Assembly (NCBI RefSeq): GCF_011297335.1
Contig: NZ_JAAOTJ010000005.1
Span: forward strand, 248,001 to 312,000
DNA: 64,000 nucleotides
Source of the DNA: Catellatospora methionotrophica
GTDB lineage: Bacteria > Actinomycetota > Actinomycetes > Mycobacteriales > Micromonosporaceae
Direction of reading: 5' to 3'
Shown: positions 8,326 to 17,725 of the stretch, piece after piece
Layout of the letters: every line of letters begins with the position of its first letter
Numbering within the stretch: the stretch's first letter is position 1
Translations under genes and position numbers: made by a program
The notes under the pieces: model-generated
What the model saw: the letters and a program-made list of their open reading frames with translations, nothing else
What the model was told of the DNA's origin: nothing
Databases searched by the model: none

Positions 8326-9249
8326 TCAGATGAGCTGGAAGGCGCGGAGTTCGTCGAGGGTGGGCGGGTCGGCGCCGGGGCGGGTGCAGGTGAGGGCGGC
8401 GGCGTCGCACATGTGGCGCAGCATCAGGCGCAGTGTCTCCGGGGCGAGTTCGCGCTGGAGCTGGTCGCCGAGGCGGCCGGCGTCGTGCAGCCAGGCCAGC
8501 AGCGCGCCCATCGCGGTGTCGCCCGCGCCGATGGTGTCGATCATCGTGATGGCGGGGGCGGCGACGGTCACCTCCGTGGTGGCGGTCAGCGCCACCGCGC
8601 CCGCGTCGCCGTGGGTCAGCACCAGCAGCCGCGGCCCGGCGGCCAGCCAGCGGCGGGCCGTCTCCATCGGGGGCACGTGCGGGTACGCGTGGGTCAGGTC
8701 GCCCTCGCTGGCGCGTACCAGGTGGGCCAGCTCGACGAGGCGTTCGAGCCGGACCAGCGAGTCGGGGCGGGCCAGCGCGACGCTGCGTACGTTCGGGTCG
8801 AAGGTGATCGTGCACCGGTCGCGGTGGCGCAGCGCCCAGCGCTCCAGCGTGTCCGCGCCCGGCGGCAGGAACGCGGCCAGCGAGCCGATGTGGATGGTGC
8901 TGCCGTCGGGCAGTTCGGGCAGCTCGCGCTCGCGCCAGCCGAAGTCGGCCGCCCCGGCCAGCCAGAAGTCGTAGCGCGCCTCGCCGTCCTCGTCGACGGT
9001 GGCCAGTGCCAGCGCCGACGGCTGGGCCGTGGCGACCAGGTACTGCGTGTCGACGCCGGACGAGGTGAGCCGTCGGCCGAACGCGGCGCCGAAGGAGTCA
9101 CGGCCGACCCGCGCCGCCATCGCCACCGGCGCGCCGAGCCTGGCCGCCGCGATGGCGGTGTTGGCGGGGCCGCCGCCGAGCGCGGCGCGCAGCAGGGCCT
9201 CCCCGGCGGGGACTAGGTCGACTACTTGCTCTCCGGCTACCACGATCAC
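8326..9249 (-). CDS. PfkB-family carbohydrate kinase (fructokinase-like)
   Basis: A 307-residue ribokinase/PfkB sugar kinase. The N-terminal signature GGGPANTAIAAARLGAPVAM and the C-terminal DTIGAGDTAMGALLAW with the catalytic Asp are both complete, so it should be active. Length and motifs fit fructokinase-like members, but substrate specificity within PfkB cannot be read reliably, and no transporter or isomerase gene is adjacent. It is a single gene transcribed toward the flavoprotein gene. Confidence 0.88.
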   Translation of the reverse strand: MIVVAGEQVVDLVPAGEALLRAALGGGPANTAIAAARLGAPVAMAARVGRDSFGAAFGRRLTSSGVDTQYLVATAQPSALALATVDEDGEARYDFWLAGAADFGWRERELPELPDGSTIHIGSLAAFLPPGADTLERWALRHRDRCTITFDPNVRSVALARPDSLVRLERLVELAHLVRASEGDLTHAYPHVPPMETARRWLAAGPRLLVLTHGDAGAVALTATTEVTVAAPAITMIDTIGAGDTAMGALLAWLHDAGRLGDQLQRELAPETLRLMLRHMCDAAALTCTRPGADPPTLDELRAFQLI

Positions 9250-9295
9250 TGGGACAGTCTGGCGGCCCCGCGCCGGGCGGGCAATGCCGCACCCG

Positions 9296-10021
9296 TCACC
9301 GCAGGCCGACGTACACGGCCATGACGCGCAGCTGGCGGTCGAAGAAGTTCCGGCGGCTGCTCTCGATCATGTTCTGGAGGCGGCCGAACAGCTCGAACGT
9401 GACCGTGCCGAACAGCTGGATCCAGGCGGTGATGCCGCGCGACAGCACCTCCCGGGGCACGTCCGGGCACACGGTCGCGGCGATGCGGTCCAGTTCGGCG
9501 CCGAGTTCCGGTGGCAGCGGCAGCACGATGCCGCCGCCCGGCACGGGGTCGGCCACGGTGAGCGTGCCCGCGGCGACACCGTCGGCGAGCAGGGCGAGGA
9601 TGACGTTCGTGGTGCGGGCGGCCGGGCCGACGGTGGTCTCCGGGGCCCGGTAGCCGGGCACCGGCGAGCCGTAGATCAGGGCGTACTCGGCCGGGTTGGC
9701 CAGAGCCCAGTCCCGGATGCCGTGGCCCGTGGCCAGCCACCGGCCGAGCAGGTCGGACCGGTCGACGGCCGCCTCGGCGGTCTCGGCCGCCTCGCCCAGC
9801 TCGTCGTAGCAGTCGATGATCAGCGCGGTGAGCAGGTCGTCGCGGCTGGGGAAGTAGCGGTAGACCGCCGACGAGACCATGCCGAGCTCCCGGGCCACGG
9901 CGCGCAGCGACAGGTTGGCCCCGTCCGTGGCGAGCTGCTGTCGCGCGATGGCCTTGATCTCGCTGGTCAGCTCGTCGCGTACGCGGGCCCGGATGCTCTT
10001 GGCGGTCATGTCGGAGAGCAT
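9296..10021 (-). CDS. TetR-family transcriptional regulator
   Basis: A 241-residue repressor. The N-terminal HTH (about residues 15-60, with LRAVARELGMVSSAVYRYFPSR) is typical of TetR proteins; the C-terminal region resembles the WHG-type ligand-binding domain (FELFGRLQN near the end). The frame is open upstream, but earlier starts would run through the operator; of two nearby ATG codons the first is given here, the other being 12 nt further in. Divergent transcription and two identical-core operators between it and the dehydrogenase-like gene indicate that it controls both. Confidence 0.88.
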   Translation of the reverse strand: MLSDMTAKSIRARVRDELTSEIKAIARQQLATDGANLSLRAVARELGMVSSAVYRYFPSRDDLLTALIIDCYDELGEAAETAEAAVDRSDLLGRWLATGHGIRDWALANPAEYALIYGSPVPGYRAPETTVGPAARTTNVILALLADGVAAGTLTVADPVPGGGIVLPLPPELGAELDRIAATVCPDVPREVLSRGITAWIQLFGTVTFELFGRLQNMIESSRRNFFDRQLRVMAVYVGLR

Positions 10022-10032
10022 AACAACAAAAC

Positions 10033-10100
10033 GAGAGCACTGCTCTTGACAGCGACGCGCGGGAAAGTGTTCACTGTTGGCAACAGAGAGCACTGCTCTC
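10033..10100. promoter_or_regulatory. Twin TetR operators with embedded -35
   Basis: Two copies of GAGAGCA-C-TGCTCTC lie at 10033-10047 (last base T instead of C) and 10086-10100 (perfect), with centres 53 bp apart or about five helical turns. A TTGACA hexamer (10046-10051) overlaps the end of the first copy and faces the dehydrogenase-like gene. Confidence 0.8.
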
Positions 10101-10130
10101 GAAATGAATCACAGATCTGGGGAGATGGAC

Positions 10131-11048
10131 ATGCACGTCATCGTCGGCGCGGGACCCGTCGGATCCGCCACCGCACTGCTGCTGGCCGAGCGCGGCGAGC
10201 AGGTCCGGGTCATCACCCGCCGGGGCACCGGCCCGCAGGCCCCCGGTATCGAACTGGTGACCGCCGACGCCACCGACGCGGCCCGCCTCGCCGCCCTGAC
10301 CACGGGCGCGACAGCCCTCTACAACTGCGCCAACCCGGCCTATCACCGCTGGCTGACCGACTGGCCGCCGCTGGCCGCCGCGCTGCTGCACGCCGCCGAG
10401 ACGTCCGGCGCGGTCCTGGTCACCATGAGCAACCTGTACGGCTACGGCCCCGTCACCGGCCCGATCACCCACGACACCCCGCTGGCCGCGACCCACCCGA
10501 AGCTCGCCCTGCGGGTGCGGATGTGGCAGGACGCGCTGACCGCGCACCGGGCCGGGCGGCTGCGCGCCGTCGAGGCACGGGCCAGCGACTTCGCCGGTCC
10601 GGGCTCCTACGGGGTGCTGAACGAGATGGCGCTGTCGCGCACCGCGAAGGGCGGCACGGCGTACGTCATGGGCGACCCGGACGCCCCACACAGCTGGACC
10701 GCGATCGACGACGTGGCCCGCACCCTGGTCGCGCTCGCCACCGACGAGCGGGCCTGGGGCCAGGCCTGGCTGGTGCCCACGCCGCCCCCGGTCTCGATCC
10801 GCCAGGCCGCGCAGCGGGCCAACGAGCTGATCGGCCTGCCCACCGCCAGAGTGCGCCGGGTGCCGTACGCGGTGCTGTGGGCGGCGGGCCTGTTCTCGAC
10901 CATGCTCAAGGAGATGCGGACCACGCACTACCAGTTCGCCGCACCGTTCACGATGGACAGCTCGCACACCGAGCAGGTGTTCGGCCTCAAGCCGACGCCC
11001 CTGGACGACACCCTCGCCGCCACTGCCGCGTCCTACCGCGACGCCTGA
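10131..11048 (+). CDS. NAD(P)-dependent epimerase/dehydratase-family protein
   Basis: A 305-residue Rossmann protein with the nucleotide-binding MHVIVGAGPVGSATALLLAE at the very N-terminus. It belongs to the extended or atypical SDR group; the usual YxxxK is not obvious, with a NLYGYGPV segment at the expected position, so it may act as a sugar- or quinone-type reductase or NmrA-like sensor. The second of two close ATG codons is chosen since GGGGAG lies 6 nt before it. Divergent from the TetR gene and preceded by two operators, it is probably a ligand-inducible detoxification function. Confidence 0.8.
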   Translation: MHVIVGAGPVGSATALLLAERGEQVRVITRRGTGPQAPGIELVTADATDAARLAALTTGATALYNCANPAYHRWLTDWPPLAAALLHAAETSGAVLVTMSNLYGYGPVTGPITHDTPLAATHPKLALRVRMWQDALTAHRAGRLRAVEARASDFAGPGSYGVLNEMALSRTAKGGTAYVMGDPDAPHSWTAIDDVARTLVALATDERAWGQAWLVPTPPPVSIRQAAQRANELIGLPTARVRRVPYAVLWAAGLFSTMLKEMRTTHYQFAAPFTMDSSHTEQVFGLKPTPLDDTLAATAASYRDA

Positions 11049-11052
11049 TGCA

Positions 11053-11102
11053 CGTGAACGATCAGGGGCGGGGTGCTCACCCGCCCCTGATCGTTTTCAC
11101 GC
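11053..11102. terminator. Bidirectional terminator hairpin
   Basis: A 14-bp GC-rich stem (11059-11072 with 11080-11093) is followed by TTTT on the + strand, with further flanking complementarity (GTGAA/TTCAC). It lies between convergent genes and just touches the stop codon of the downstream minus-strand gene. Confidence 0.8.
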
Positions 11103-12086
11103 CAGTTTCGCGCGGGCCTCCGTGGCACGAGCCTCCAGCGCCGCCCACGCGGCGTCCAGCTCGGCCAGCTGGTCGGCGTGGTCCTCGGTGAACGCCGCCA
11201 GCTCGCCCTGGGCGAGGCTCATCGCGCCGGACCAGGCCGGGGTGCGGCAGGTGGCGTCGGCCTTGACCGCGTCCTGCTGGTACGCCTGCGCGTGCGGCAT
11301 CAGCGACGACTCGGGCCGCAGCGGCACACCCTGGTCGTCGGCGAACTTCGCGCTCACCGCCGCGTACAGCTCACCGACGGTGTGCACGCGGTAGCCGAGC
11401 TTGCCCATGCAGGACGAGTAGAACTCCATCCGCGACGCGATGTCGAGGTCGCCGCCGATCCGGCGCAGCATGTCGAGGAACTCGGCGTCCAGGTCACCGC
11501 TGACGGCCGGCGTACCCACCTCGGGCTGGCCCTCGATCGGCGGCTCGCACATCAGCACGCTGTCGTCGTAGAGCCGCTTCTTGGCCGCCGACAGCCGCTT
11601 GTAGGACGGGTCCCTCGGCCGCTCCGCCGCGACGGGCTCCTCGGCGACCGTCTGCGGGATCAGCGTGAGGGCGTCCTGCGCGCCGGGGTCGACGACGGCG
11701 GACACCTCGGTCGGCAGCAGCAGGCGCGAACCGTCGGTGAACGGCTCGGCGAACGGCGCGAGCGTGTACTTGAAGCCCGACGACTTCATGCACTCGCGCA
11801 CCGGCTCCTCGCGGGCCACGTGGGCGATCACCAGTGCGGCGGTGCGCTGCGCGGGGGTGCCCTGGATGCGCTCGTACAGCGCCCGCAGGTCGGCGGCGAC
11901 CGCGGTGGCCTCGTCCCTGGACAGCGACGGCCGGTGTGCCGCGGCCGCGCAGGTGACCAGCGCGAACACGGCCAGCCCGGCGGCGATCGCCGCGTCGGCC
12001 CGGTTGCCGCGACGGCCGGCGGGTCGCCTGCCCGACAGGGCCCGGCGCCGGGCGCGCGAAGGTTCCGGGGAAGGGTGAGCAGTCAT
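11097..12086 (-). CDS. Membrane-anchored or secreted protein of unknown function
   Basis: A 329-residue protein I do not recognise. A basic, Arg-rich N-terminus is followed by one hydrophobic segment (about residues 32-50) that forms a signal anchor; the remaining roughly 275 residues would be outside the membrane. Four or five cysteines (ECMKSSG, LMCEPPI, SSCMGKLG, ATCRTP) recur in similar short contexts, suggesting two related halves linked by disulfides. The C-terminus is a helical Ala/Glu stretch. The ATG has GAGGA 7 nt upstream; the longer in-frame extension is low-quality sequence. No functional partner is evident. Confidence 0.7.
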   Translation of the reverse strand: MTAHPSPEPSRARRRALSGRRPAGRRGNRADAAIAAGLAVFALVTCAAAAHRPSLSRDEATAVAADLRALYERIQGTPAQRTAALVIAHVAREEPVRECMKSSGFKYTLAPFAEPFTDGSRLLLPTEVSAVVDPGAQDALTLIPQTVAEEPVAAERPRDPSYKRLSAAKKRLYDDSVLMCEPPIEGQPEVGTPAVSGDLDAEFLDMLRRIGGDLDIASRMEFYSSCMGKLGYRVHTVGELYAAVSAKFADDQGVPLRPESSLMPHAQAYQQDAVKADATCRTPAWSGAMSLAQGELAAFTEDHADQLAELDAAWAALEARATEARAKLA

Positions 12087-12347
12087 GGTGATGTCCTCGT
12101 GGCTTCGCGGCGCAGAGCGGGCCCGTGCGGGGTCGTGGCCCGCGCGGCACGAGAGCGTCTCGCGACGGCGCGGCGGGCGGGTATCACCGTAGTCGTTAAC
12201 AAATACCCCCGGCGTCCACCTGTACGGCGGAGGGGGTCCCCGGATCGTCTGGTCCCGGCTCGCCCGGCGCGGCATAAATGGTGAGGGAAATCCGACAGAG
12301 GTGTTCCGCCGGATCGCCGTCCGGCCGACTGCTCGGGCGGTACCCCG

Positions 12348-12884
12348 TCAGCGGGGGGTGATGGCCGCGGCCAGCCCGGTGAGGTCGGCGCCCTGGCCGA
12401 CCAGGAGCGTGGTGGTGTTGCCGGCGGTGCGGGCCAGCACGGTCTGCTCGTCCGGCGCGCGGAAGCGCTGCCAGGTCACGGTGCCCACCACGGTCTCGCC
12501 GTCCGGCTGGGCCTTGCCGTCCAGCTCGTCCTTGACCAGGGCGTCCAGTGCGGTGCGGGACTGCACCAGCCGGGCGCCGTTGTTGTCGGGGTCGAGGTAG
12601 CCGATGCGCAGCACGCCCGGCTCCCACTTCGCCGTCACGGTCTGCCACCCGTCCGGGGCGGCCAGCGGCAGCGGGGCGAACGAGGCCCGCCCGGCGCTGG
12701 CGATCGCGTTCGCCGGATCGACCGTCACGGCGGTGTCCCAGCCGTAGAACAGCCGGTAGCCCAGGACGATCAGCAGCACCGGGACCAGCAGGATGCCGAG
12801 GGACAGGGCCATGTCCCTGGGGGTGCGGCCACCCGACGCGGGCACGGACGCCTGCTCGGTCTGCTCGGTCTCCACGCTGCTCAC
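12348..12884 (-). CDS. DUF4245 domain membrane protein
   Basis: A 178-residue protein with a short charged N-terminus, the family motif RTPRDMALSLGILLVPVL leading into one transmembrane helix, and a soluble extracytoplasmic domain of about 130 residues. DUF4245 has no known function; from memory its gene is divergent from glpX in mycobacteria (Rv1100/Rv1099c), as it is here. A GTG start is used; an in-frame ATG 30 nt upstream is possible. Confidence 0.82.
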   Translation of the reverse strand: MSSVETEQTEQASVPASGGRTPRDMALSLGILLVPVLLIVLGYRLFYGWDTAVTVDPANAIASAGRASFAPLPLAAPDGWQTVTAKWEPGVLRIGYLDPDNNGARLVQSRTALDALVKDELDGKAQPDGETVVGTVTWQRFRAPDEQTVLARTAGNTTTLLVGQGADLTGLAAAITPR

Positions 12885-13006
12885 CCCCCCATCTTGACCG
12901 ATGTCACAGGTCACACCGTCACGAGGTCACCTGATCGCAACATCCCGAACGTACGTTCAGGCCGGGGCATGACAGGATCAGTTCAGCCGATCGTAGGAGG
13001 AGCAGC

Positions 13007-14005
13007 ATGGCCACCCGTACTCCGCAGGATCTCGACCGGAACCTGGCACTCGATCTCGTCCGGGTGACCGAGGCGGCGGCCATGGCCGCGGGCCGCTGGG
13101 TCGGCCGGGGCGACAAGGAGGGCGGCGACGGTGCGGCCGTCGACGCCATGCGCAAGCTGATCAACTCGCTGCCGATGGCGGGCACCGTGGTCATCGGCGA
13201 GGGCGAGAAGGACAACGCCCCGATGCTGTTCAACGGCGAGCGGGTCGGCGACGGCAGCGGCCCCGAGGTCGACGTCGCGGTGGACCCGATCGACGGCACC
13301 ACGCTGATGAGTAAGGGCATGCCGAACGCGCTGGCCGTGCTGGCCGTCGCCGAGCGCGGCGCGATGTTCGACCCCAGCGCCGTCTTCTACATGGAGAAGC
13401 TGGTCGTGGGCCCCGAGGCGGCCGACGTCATCGACATCACCGCCGGCTGGACCGAGAACCTGCGCCGCATCGCCAAGGCCAAGCGGGTACGCGTGTCCGA
13501 CCTGACCGTCTGCATCCTCGACCGGCCCCGGCACGCCGACCTGATCCGCGAGGTACGCGACGCGGGCGCCCGGATCAACTTCATCTCCGACGGCGACATC
13601 GCCGGGGCGATCTACGCCGCGCGGGAGAACTCCGAGGTCGACGTGCTGATGGGCATCGGCGGCACGCCCGAGGGCATCACCGCCGCGTGCGCGCTCAAGT
13701 GCCTCGGCGGCGCGATGCAGGCCCGGCTGTGGCCGACCGACGACGCCGAGCGGGAGCGGGCCGTCGCCGCCGGACACGACCTGGACCGGGTGCTCACCAA
13801 CGACGACCTGGTCACCGGCGAGAACGTGTTCTTCGTGGCGACCGGTGTCACCTCCGGCGACCTGCTGCGCGGCGTGCGCTACCGCGACAACGGGGCGTAC
13901 ACCCAGTCGATCGTCATGCGGTCGAAGTCGGGCACCATCCGCGTCATCGACTCGTACCACCGCCTGGAGAAGCTCGCCGGCTACTCGGTGGTCGACTTCG
14001 CGTGA
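13007..14005 (+). CDS. glpX: Fructose-1,6-bisphosphatase class II
   Basis: A 332-residue enzyme that hydrolyses fructose 1,6-bisphosphate to fructose 6-phosphate in gluconeogenesis, working in the same direction as the pckG fragment at the window start. It has the lithium-sensitive phosphatase motif [16 protein letters not shown], the metal-binding [12 protein letters not shown], and [17 protein letters not shown], all typical of GlpX; length is normal. The ATG has GGAGGAG 6 nt upstream. The promoter region is shared with the divergent DUF4245 gene. Confidence 0.96.
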   Translation: MATRTPQDLDRNLALDLVRVTEAAAMAAGRWVGRGDKEGGDGAAVDAMRKLINSLPMAGTVVIGEGEKDNAPMLFNGERVGDGSGPEVDVAVDPIDGTTLMSKGMPNALAVLAVAERGAMFDPSAVFYMEKLVVGPEAADVIDITAGWTENLRRIAKAKRVRVSDLTVCILDRPRHADLIREVRDAGARINFISDGDIAGAIYAARENSEVDVLMGIGGTPEGITAACALKCLGGAMQARLWPTDDAERERAVAAGHDLDRVLTNDDLVTGENVFFVATGVTSGDLLRGVRYRDNGAYTQSIVMRSKSGTIRVIDSYHRLEKLAGYSVVDFA

Positions 14006-14027
14006 GCACGTACTCCGAGGTCCGGCC

Positions 14028-14948
14028 GTGACCTTCGGGCCCGGCCGGGCCGTCGGTGTCGCGCTGGCCGTGCTCGGCGGCAGCTGCCTGGCCCTGCAGT
14101 CCCGCATCAACGGCGAACTCGGCCACCAGCTCGGCGACGGCATCGCCGCCGCCACGGTCTCGTTCGGCGTCGGCCTGGCCGTGCTGCTGCTGGCCCTGCC
14201 GTGGATGCACCGGGGCGTACGCGCCATCGCCACCGCCGTCCGGGACGGCGGGCTGCGCTGGTGGCAGTGCGTCGGCGGAGCCTGCGGCGCGTTCCTGGTC
14301 ACCACCCAGGGCCTCACCGTGCCCTGGCTCGGCGTCTCGATCTTCATCGTGGCGCTGGTCGCCGGGCAGTCCGCGTCGAGCCTGGCCATGGACCGGCTCG
14401 GGATCGGCCCCGGCGGCCCGCGCCTGATCACCCGCAACCGCGCGTTCGGCGCGCTGCTGTGCGTGGTCGCCGTGGTCATCGCGGTCGGCGGCAGCTTCGG
14501 CGACCCGCGCTCGCTCGGCTTCGCGGCGCTGCCGCTGCTGGCCGGGATCGGCGTGGCCTGGCAGCAGGCCGTCAACGGCCGGGTGGCGCTGGCCGCCCGC
14601 TCCCCGTGGCCCGCGACCCTGCTGAACTTCGCGGTCGGCTCGGTCGCGCTGCTGGTCGCGCTCGGCATCGAGTCGGCGATCCGCGGCGGCGGCCCGCCCG
14701 GCACGTTCCCCGCCGAGCCCTGGCTCTACGTCGGCGGCCCGCTCGGCATCGTGTTCATCGCGATCTCGGCCGCCGTCGTACACCGCATCGGCGTACTCCT
14801 GCTCGGCCTGGGCATGATCGCCGGCCAGATCCTCGGCGCCCTCGCCATCGACGCCGTCATCCCCGGCCCCGCCGGCCGCCCCGACCTGCTCACCCTCGCC
14901 GGCGCCGCCCTAACCCTCCTCGCCGTCCGCATCGCCTCCCGCACCTAA
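14028..14948 (+). CDS. DMT-superfamily transporter (YdcZ/DUF606-like)
   Basis: A 306-residue polytopic membrane protein with about ten hydrophobic helices arranged as two similar halves (LALQSRINGELGHQLGDG in the first; AWQQAVNGRVALAA in the second), the duplicated pattern of the YdcZ/DUF606 group of drug/metabolite transporters. The substrate is unknown. The GTG start is preceded by CGAGG at 8 nt and lies 22 bp after glpX, so the two may be co-transcribed. The C-terminal third uses a markedly C-rich codon set. Confidence 0.82.
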   Translation: MTFGPGRAVGVALAVLGGSCLALQSRINGELGHQLGDGIAAATVSFGVGLAVLLLALPWMHRGVRAIATAVRDGGLRWWQCVGGACGAFLVTTQGLTVPWLGVSIFIVALVAGQSASSLAMDRLGIGPGGPRLITRNRAFGALLCVVAVVIAVGGSFGDPRSLGFAALPLLAGIGVAWQQAVNGRVALAARSPWPATLLNFAVGSVALLVALGIESAIRGGGPPGTFPAEPWLYVGGPLGIVFIAISAAVVHRIGVLLLGLGMIAGQILGALAIDAVIPGPAGRPDLLTLAGAALTLLAVRIASRT

Positions 14949-15050
14949 CCCACCAGGCCACCCCCACCGACCCCTCACCCCTGCCCACACTCACGCCGCA
15001 CCCGCCCACCACCCGCCCACCCGCCGCTCGCGTCGGGCCCGCCCACCTGC

Positions 15051-15112
15051 CGCAACTCTTAAGGAGTCGCGGCTTAGGGAGCGTCTGTGGCCGCGACTCT
15101 TTAAGAGTTGCG
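15051..15112. repeat. CAACTCTTAA-family inverted repeat, copy 1
   Basis: 22-nt arms (15051-15072 and 15091-15112) have one mismatch and an 18-nt loop. The arms match those of a second copy near 50.1 kb almost base for base. It lies between convergent genes. Confidence 0.85.
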
Positions 15113-15209
15113 ACCGAGGAGGCGCCGCCGCGTGGCGGCGTGGCGGCGCGCGGTGGCGCGACGGCGCGCGTGGCGGTGGTGTGGGCGCGGTGGCGTGATG
15201 TGGGGTGGG

Positions 15210-15425
15210 TCAGGAGGAGGCGGCGTCGAGTTTGGCTTTGGCGCCGTCGAGCCAGCGCTGGCAGACGGCGGCGAGGTGTTCGCCGCGCTCCCAGAGGGCC
15301 AGGGACTCCTCCAGGGTGCCGCCGCCGGACTCCAGCTTCTGCACCACCTCGGCGAGTTCGCCGCGGGCCTGCTCGTAGGTCAGTTCCTCGGCGGCGGGGG
15401 CCGCGGCCTCGGTGCGCTTGCTCAT
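15210..15425 (-). CDS. xseB: Exodeoxyribonuclease VII small subunit
   Basis: A 71-residue protein with the XseB core [20 protein letters not shown] followed by [15 protein letters not shown], which forms the helical hairpin that packs on XseA. Several small subunits bind one large subunit to make the ATP-independent enzyme that degrades single-stranded DNA from both ends. Its ATG overlaps the xseA stop by 4 bp, so translation is coupled. Confidence 0.94.
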   Translation of the reverse strand: MSKRTEAAAPAAEELTYEQARGELAEVVQKLESGGGTLEESLALWERGEHLAAVCQRWLDGAKAKLDAASS

Positions 15426-16648
15426 GCCTTCTCCTCGTCGGTGGTGGTCACGGTGGCGGCCAGCTCGCCCTCGGCGAGGCGTACCCGCAGGACGTCGCCG
15501 GGCGACGCCTCGGAAGCGGCGCGCAGGACGTGGCCGTCGGCGCGCTGGACGATGGCGTACCCCCTGGTCAGCGTCGCGGCGGGGGACAGTGCACGGAGCC
15601 GGGCCAGGGTGTGTGTGAGGTCGCCCTCGGCCCGGTGCACCCGGTGGGTCAGCGCCCGCGCGGCCCGGTCGCGCAGCGCCGCCACGTCGGTCGCCCGGTT
15701 CTCGATCATCTGGTATGGCTTCGCGAGCGCGGGCCTGCTGCGCAGGCTGTCGAGGCGCTGCTGCTCACGCTCGACGCGGTGCCGCATCGCCCGGTTCACC
15801 CGTCCGCGTGCCTGCTCGATCAGGCGAATCTCGTCACCCAGATCGGGGACCACCCGTTTGGCGGCATCCGTCGGCGTCGACGCCCGCACATCAGCGACCC
15901 AGTCCACCAGCGGAGTGTCCGGTTCATGCCCGATCGCGGAGATCACCGGTGTACGGCACGCGAACACCGCCCGGCACAGCGCCTCGTCGCTGAACGGCAG
16001 CAGGTCCTCGACCGCCCCGCCGCCGCGAGCCATGATGATCACGTCCACGTTCTCGTCGTTGTCCAGCGACTGCAGCGCCCCGATGATCGACGGGACCGCC
16101 GTCGGCCCCTGCACGGTGACGTTGACCACGCGGAAGTCCACGGCGGGCCAGCGGCGGCGCGCGTTGCTGAGCACGTCGCGCTCGGCGGCGCTGGCACGTG
16201 CCGTGATCAGGCCGATCCGGCGCGGCAGGAACGGCAGCCGCCGCTTGCGGCGCGGGTCGAACAGCCCCTCGGCGTGCAGCAGCTTCTTCAGCTGCTCCAG
16301 GCGGGCCAGCAGCTCGCCGACGCCGACCTGGCGGATCTCGTCGGCCCGCAGGCTCAGCGTGCCGCGCTGGGCGAACCACTCCGGCTTGGCGTGCAGCACC
16401 ACCCGCGCACCCTCGCTGAGCTGCGGCGCGCCGCTGTCGAGCACGTCCCGGCTGGCGGTGACGGTCAGGCTCAGGTCGGCTGAGGGGTCGCGCAGGGTGA
16501 GGAAGACCGTCGCCGAACCCGGTCGCCGGGACAGCTGTGCCACCTGCCCGTCAACCCAGATCCAGCCCAGTCGCCCGATCCAGGCATTGATCTTCTGGCT
16601 GACCACTCTTACGGGCCACGGCTGCTCCGCCGAGCTCTGCTCCGTCAC
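15422..16648 (-). CDS. xseA: Exodeoxyribonuclease VII large subunit
   Basis: A 408-residue catalytic subunit. An N-terminal OB-fold (about residues 10-105, with [14 protein letters not shown] and [11 protein letters not shown]-like sequence) precedes the catalytic region with [34 protein letters not shown] and [20 protein letters not shown], then a coiled-coil tail. GTG at 16648 is preferred over upstream alternatives: TAAGGT lies exactly 7 nt before it, consistent with a leaderless mRNA, and AGGTGA could also serve as a Shine-Dalgarno. It forms an operon with xseB and is divergent from ispH. Confidence 0.93.
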   Translation of the reverse strand: MTEQSSAEQPWPVRVVSQKINAWIGRLGWIWVDGQVAQLSRRPGSATVFLTLRDPSADLSLTVTASRDVLDSGAPQLSEGARVVLHAKPEWFAQRGTLSLRADEIRQVGVGELLARLEQLKKLLHAEGLFDPRRKRRLPFLPRRIGLITARASAAERDVLSNARRRWPAVDFRVVNVTVQGPTAVPSIIGALQSLDNDENVDVIIMARGGGAVEDLLPFSDEALCRAVFACRTPVISAIGHEPDTPLVDWVADVRASTPTDAAKRVVPDLGDEIRLIEQARGRVNRAMRHRVEREQQRLDSLRSRPALAKPYQMIENRATDVAALRDRAARALTHRVHRAEGDLTHTLARLRALSPAATLTRGYAIVQRADGHVLRAASEASPGDVLRVRLAEGELAATVTTTDEEKA

Positions 16649-16655
16649 AGGGCTC

Positions 16656-16676
16656 ACCTTAGGCCGACGGTACGAT
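16656..16676. promoter_or_regulatory. Divergent leaderless -10 elements of xseA and ispH
   Basis: On the minus strand TAAGGT (16661-16656) ends 7 nt before the xseA GTG. On the plus strand TACGAT (16671-16676) ends 6 nt before the ispH GTG. Both fit TANNNT at the distance expected when transcription begins at the start codon. Confidence 0.6.
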
Positions 16677-16682
16677 GGTCGG

Positions 16683-17654
16683 GTGATCGAGACTCCTCGC
16701 AAGCGTGTCCTGCTGGCCAAGCCCCGTGGTTACTGTGCCGGCGTGGACCGCGCCGTGCAGACCGTGGAGGAGGCGCTGAAGCTCTACGGCGCCCCCATCT
16801 ACGTACGCAAGGAGATCGTGCACAACAAGCACGTCGTCACCACCCTGCAGGCCAAGGGCGCCATCTTCGTCGAGGAGAACGAGGAGGTCCCCGAGGGCTC
16901 CACCGTGATCTTCTCGGCGCACGGCGTCGCCCCGGTGGTGCACGACCAGGCGCGCGAGCGCAACCTCAAGGCCATCGACGCCACCTGCCCGCTGGTGACC
17001 AAGGTCCACCACGAGGCGAAGCGGTTCGCGGCGGAGGACTACGACATCCTGCTCATCGGGCACGAGGGGCACGAGGAGGTCATCGGCACGGCCGGTGAGG
17101 CTCCCGAGCACATCCAGCTCGTCGACGGCCCCGAGGGTGTGGACGCGGTGACCGTGCGCGACCCGAGCAAGGTCGTCTGGCTGTCGCAGACCACGCTCAG
17201 CGTCGACGAGACCATGGAGACCGTGGCCCGGCTCAAGGAGAAGCTGCCGCTGCTGCAGTCGCCGCCCAGCGACGACATCTGCTACGCGACGCAGAACCGC
17301 CAGCAGGTGATGAAGCAGATCGCTCCCGAGTGCGACGTGATCCTGGTGGTCGGCTCGCGCAACTCGTCGAACTCGGTCCGCATGGTCGAGGTCGCCGTGA
17401 ACGCGGGTGCGCGCCAGGGCCACCTGATCGACTTCGCCCATGAGATCGACCCGGCCTGGCTGGAGGGCGCGACGACGGTCGGCCTGTCCTCCGGCGCGAG
17501 CGTCCCCGAGGAACTGGTCGCCGAGGTGCTGGTGCGCCTGGCCGAGTTCGGCTTCGCCGACGTCGAGGAGGTCGTCACGGTGCAGGAGCGCCTGATCTTC
17601 TCGCTGCCCCAGGAACTCAAGCGCGACATGAAGGCCGCCGCGGCCTCCTCCTGA
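16683..17654 (+). CDS. ispH: 4-hydroxy-3-methylbut-2-enyl diphosphate reductase
   Basis: A 323-residue [4Fe-4S] enzyme that makes IPP and DMAPP in the last step of the MEP pathway, feeding the isoprenyl transferase earlier in the window. The three cluster cysteines are visible in [23 protein letters not shown] and [11 protein letters not shown], with the catalytic Glu region [11 protein letters not shown] downstream. An upstream ATG is followed at once by a stop, so the GTG after TACGAT is the start. Length is typical. Confidence 0.96.
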   Translation: MIETPRKRVLLAKPRGYCAGVDRAVQTVEEALKLYGAPIYVRKEIVHNKHVVTTLQAKGAIFVEENEEVPEGSTVIFSAHGVAPVVHDQARERNLKAIDATCPLVTKVHHEAKRFAAEDYDILLIGHEGHEEVIGTAGEAPEHIQLVDGPEGVDAVTVRDPSKVVWLSQTTLSVDETMETVARLKEKLPLLQSPPSDDICYATQNRQQVMKQIAPECDVILVVGSRNSSNSVRMVEVAVNAGARQGHLIDFAHEIDPAWLEGATTVGLSSGASVPEELVAEVLVRLAEFGFADVEEVVTVQERLIFSLPQELKRDMKAAAASS

Positions 17655-17660
17655 CCCGTA

Positions 17661-17715
17661 CGAAGGAAGGGCACCTTCTTATCGCGTATGCGATGTGGAA
17701 GGTGCCCTTCCTTCG
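17661..17715. repeat. AAGGAAGGGCACCTT-family inverted repeat, copy 1
   Basis: Perfect 18-nt arms (17661-17678 and 17698-17715) flank a 19-nt loop, immediately after ispH and just before the end of the convergent gene. A second copy lies near 53.85 kb. Confidence 0.85.
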
Positions 17716-17725
17716 TGTCCGGGCG

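Noticed and set aside
6953-8974. Long open frame of 673 codons on the + strand
   Set aside because: It is the antisense/offset shadow of the flavoprotein and sugar-kinase genes, with Arg/Ala-rich low-quality sequence.
12983-14704. 573-codon open frame opposite glpX
   Set aside because: Pure shadow of glpX and the transporter; no domain-like sequence and no start signals.
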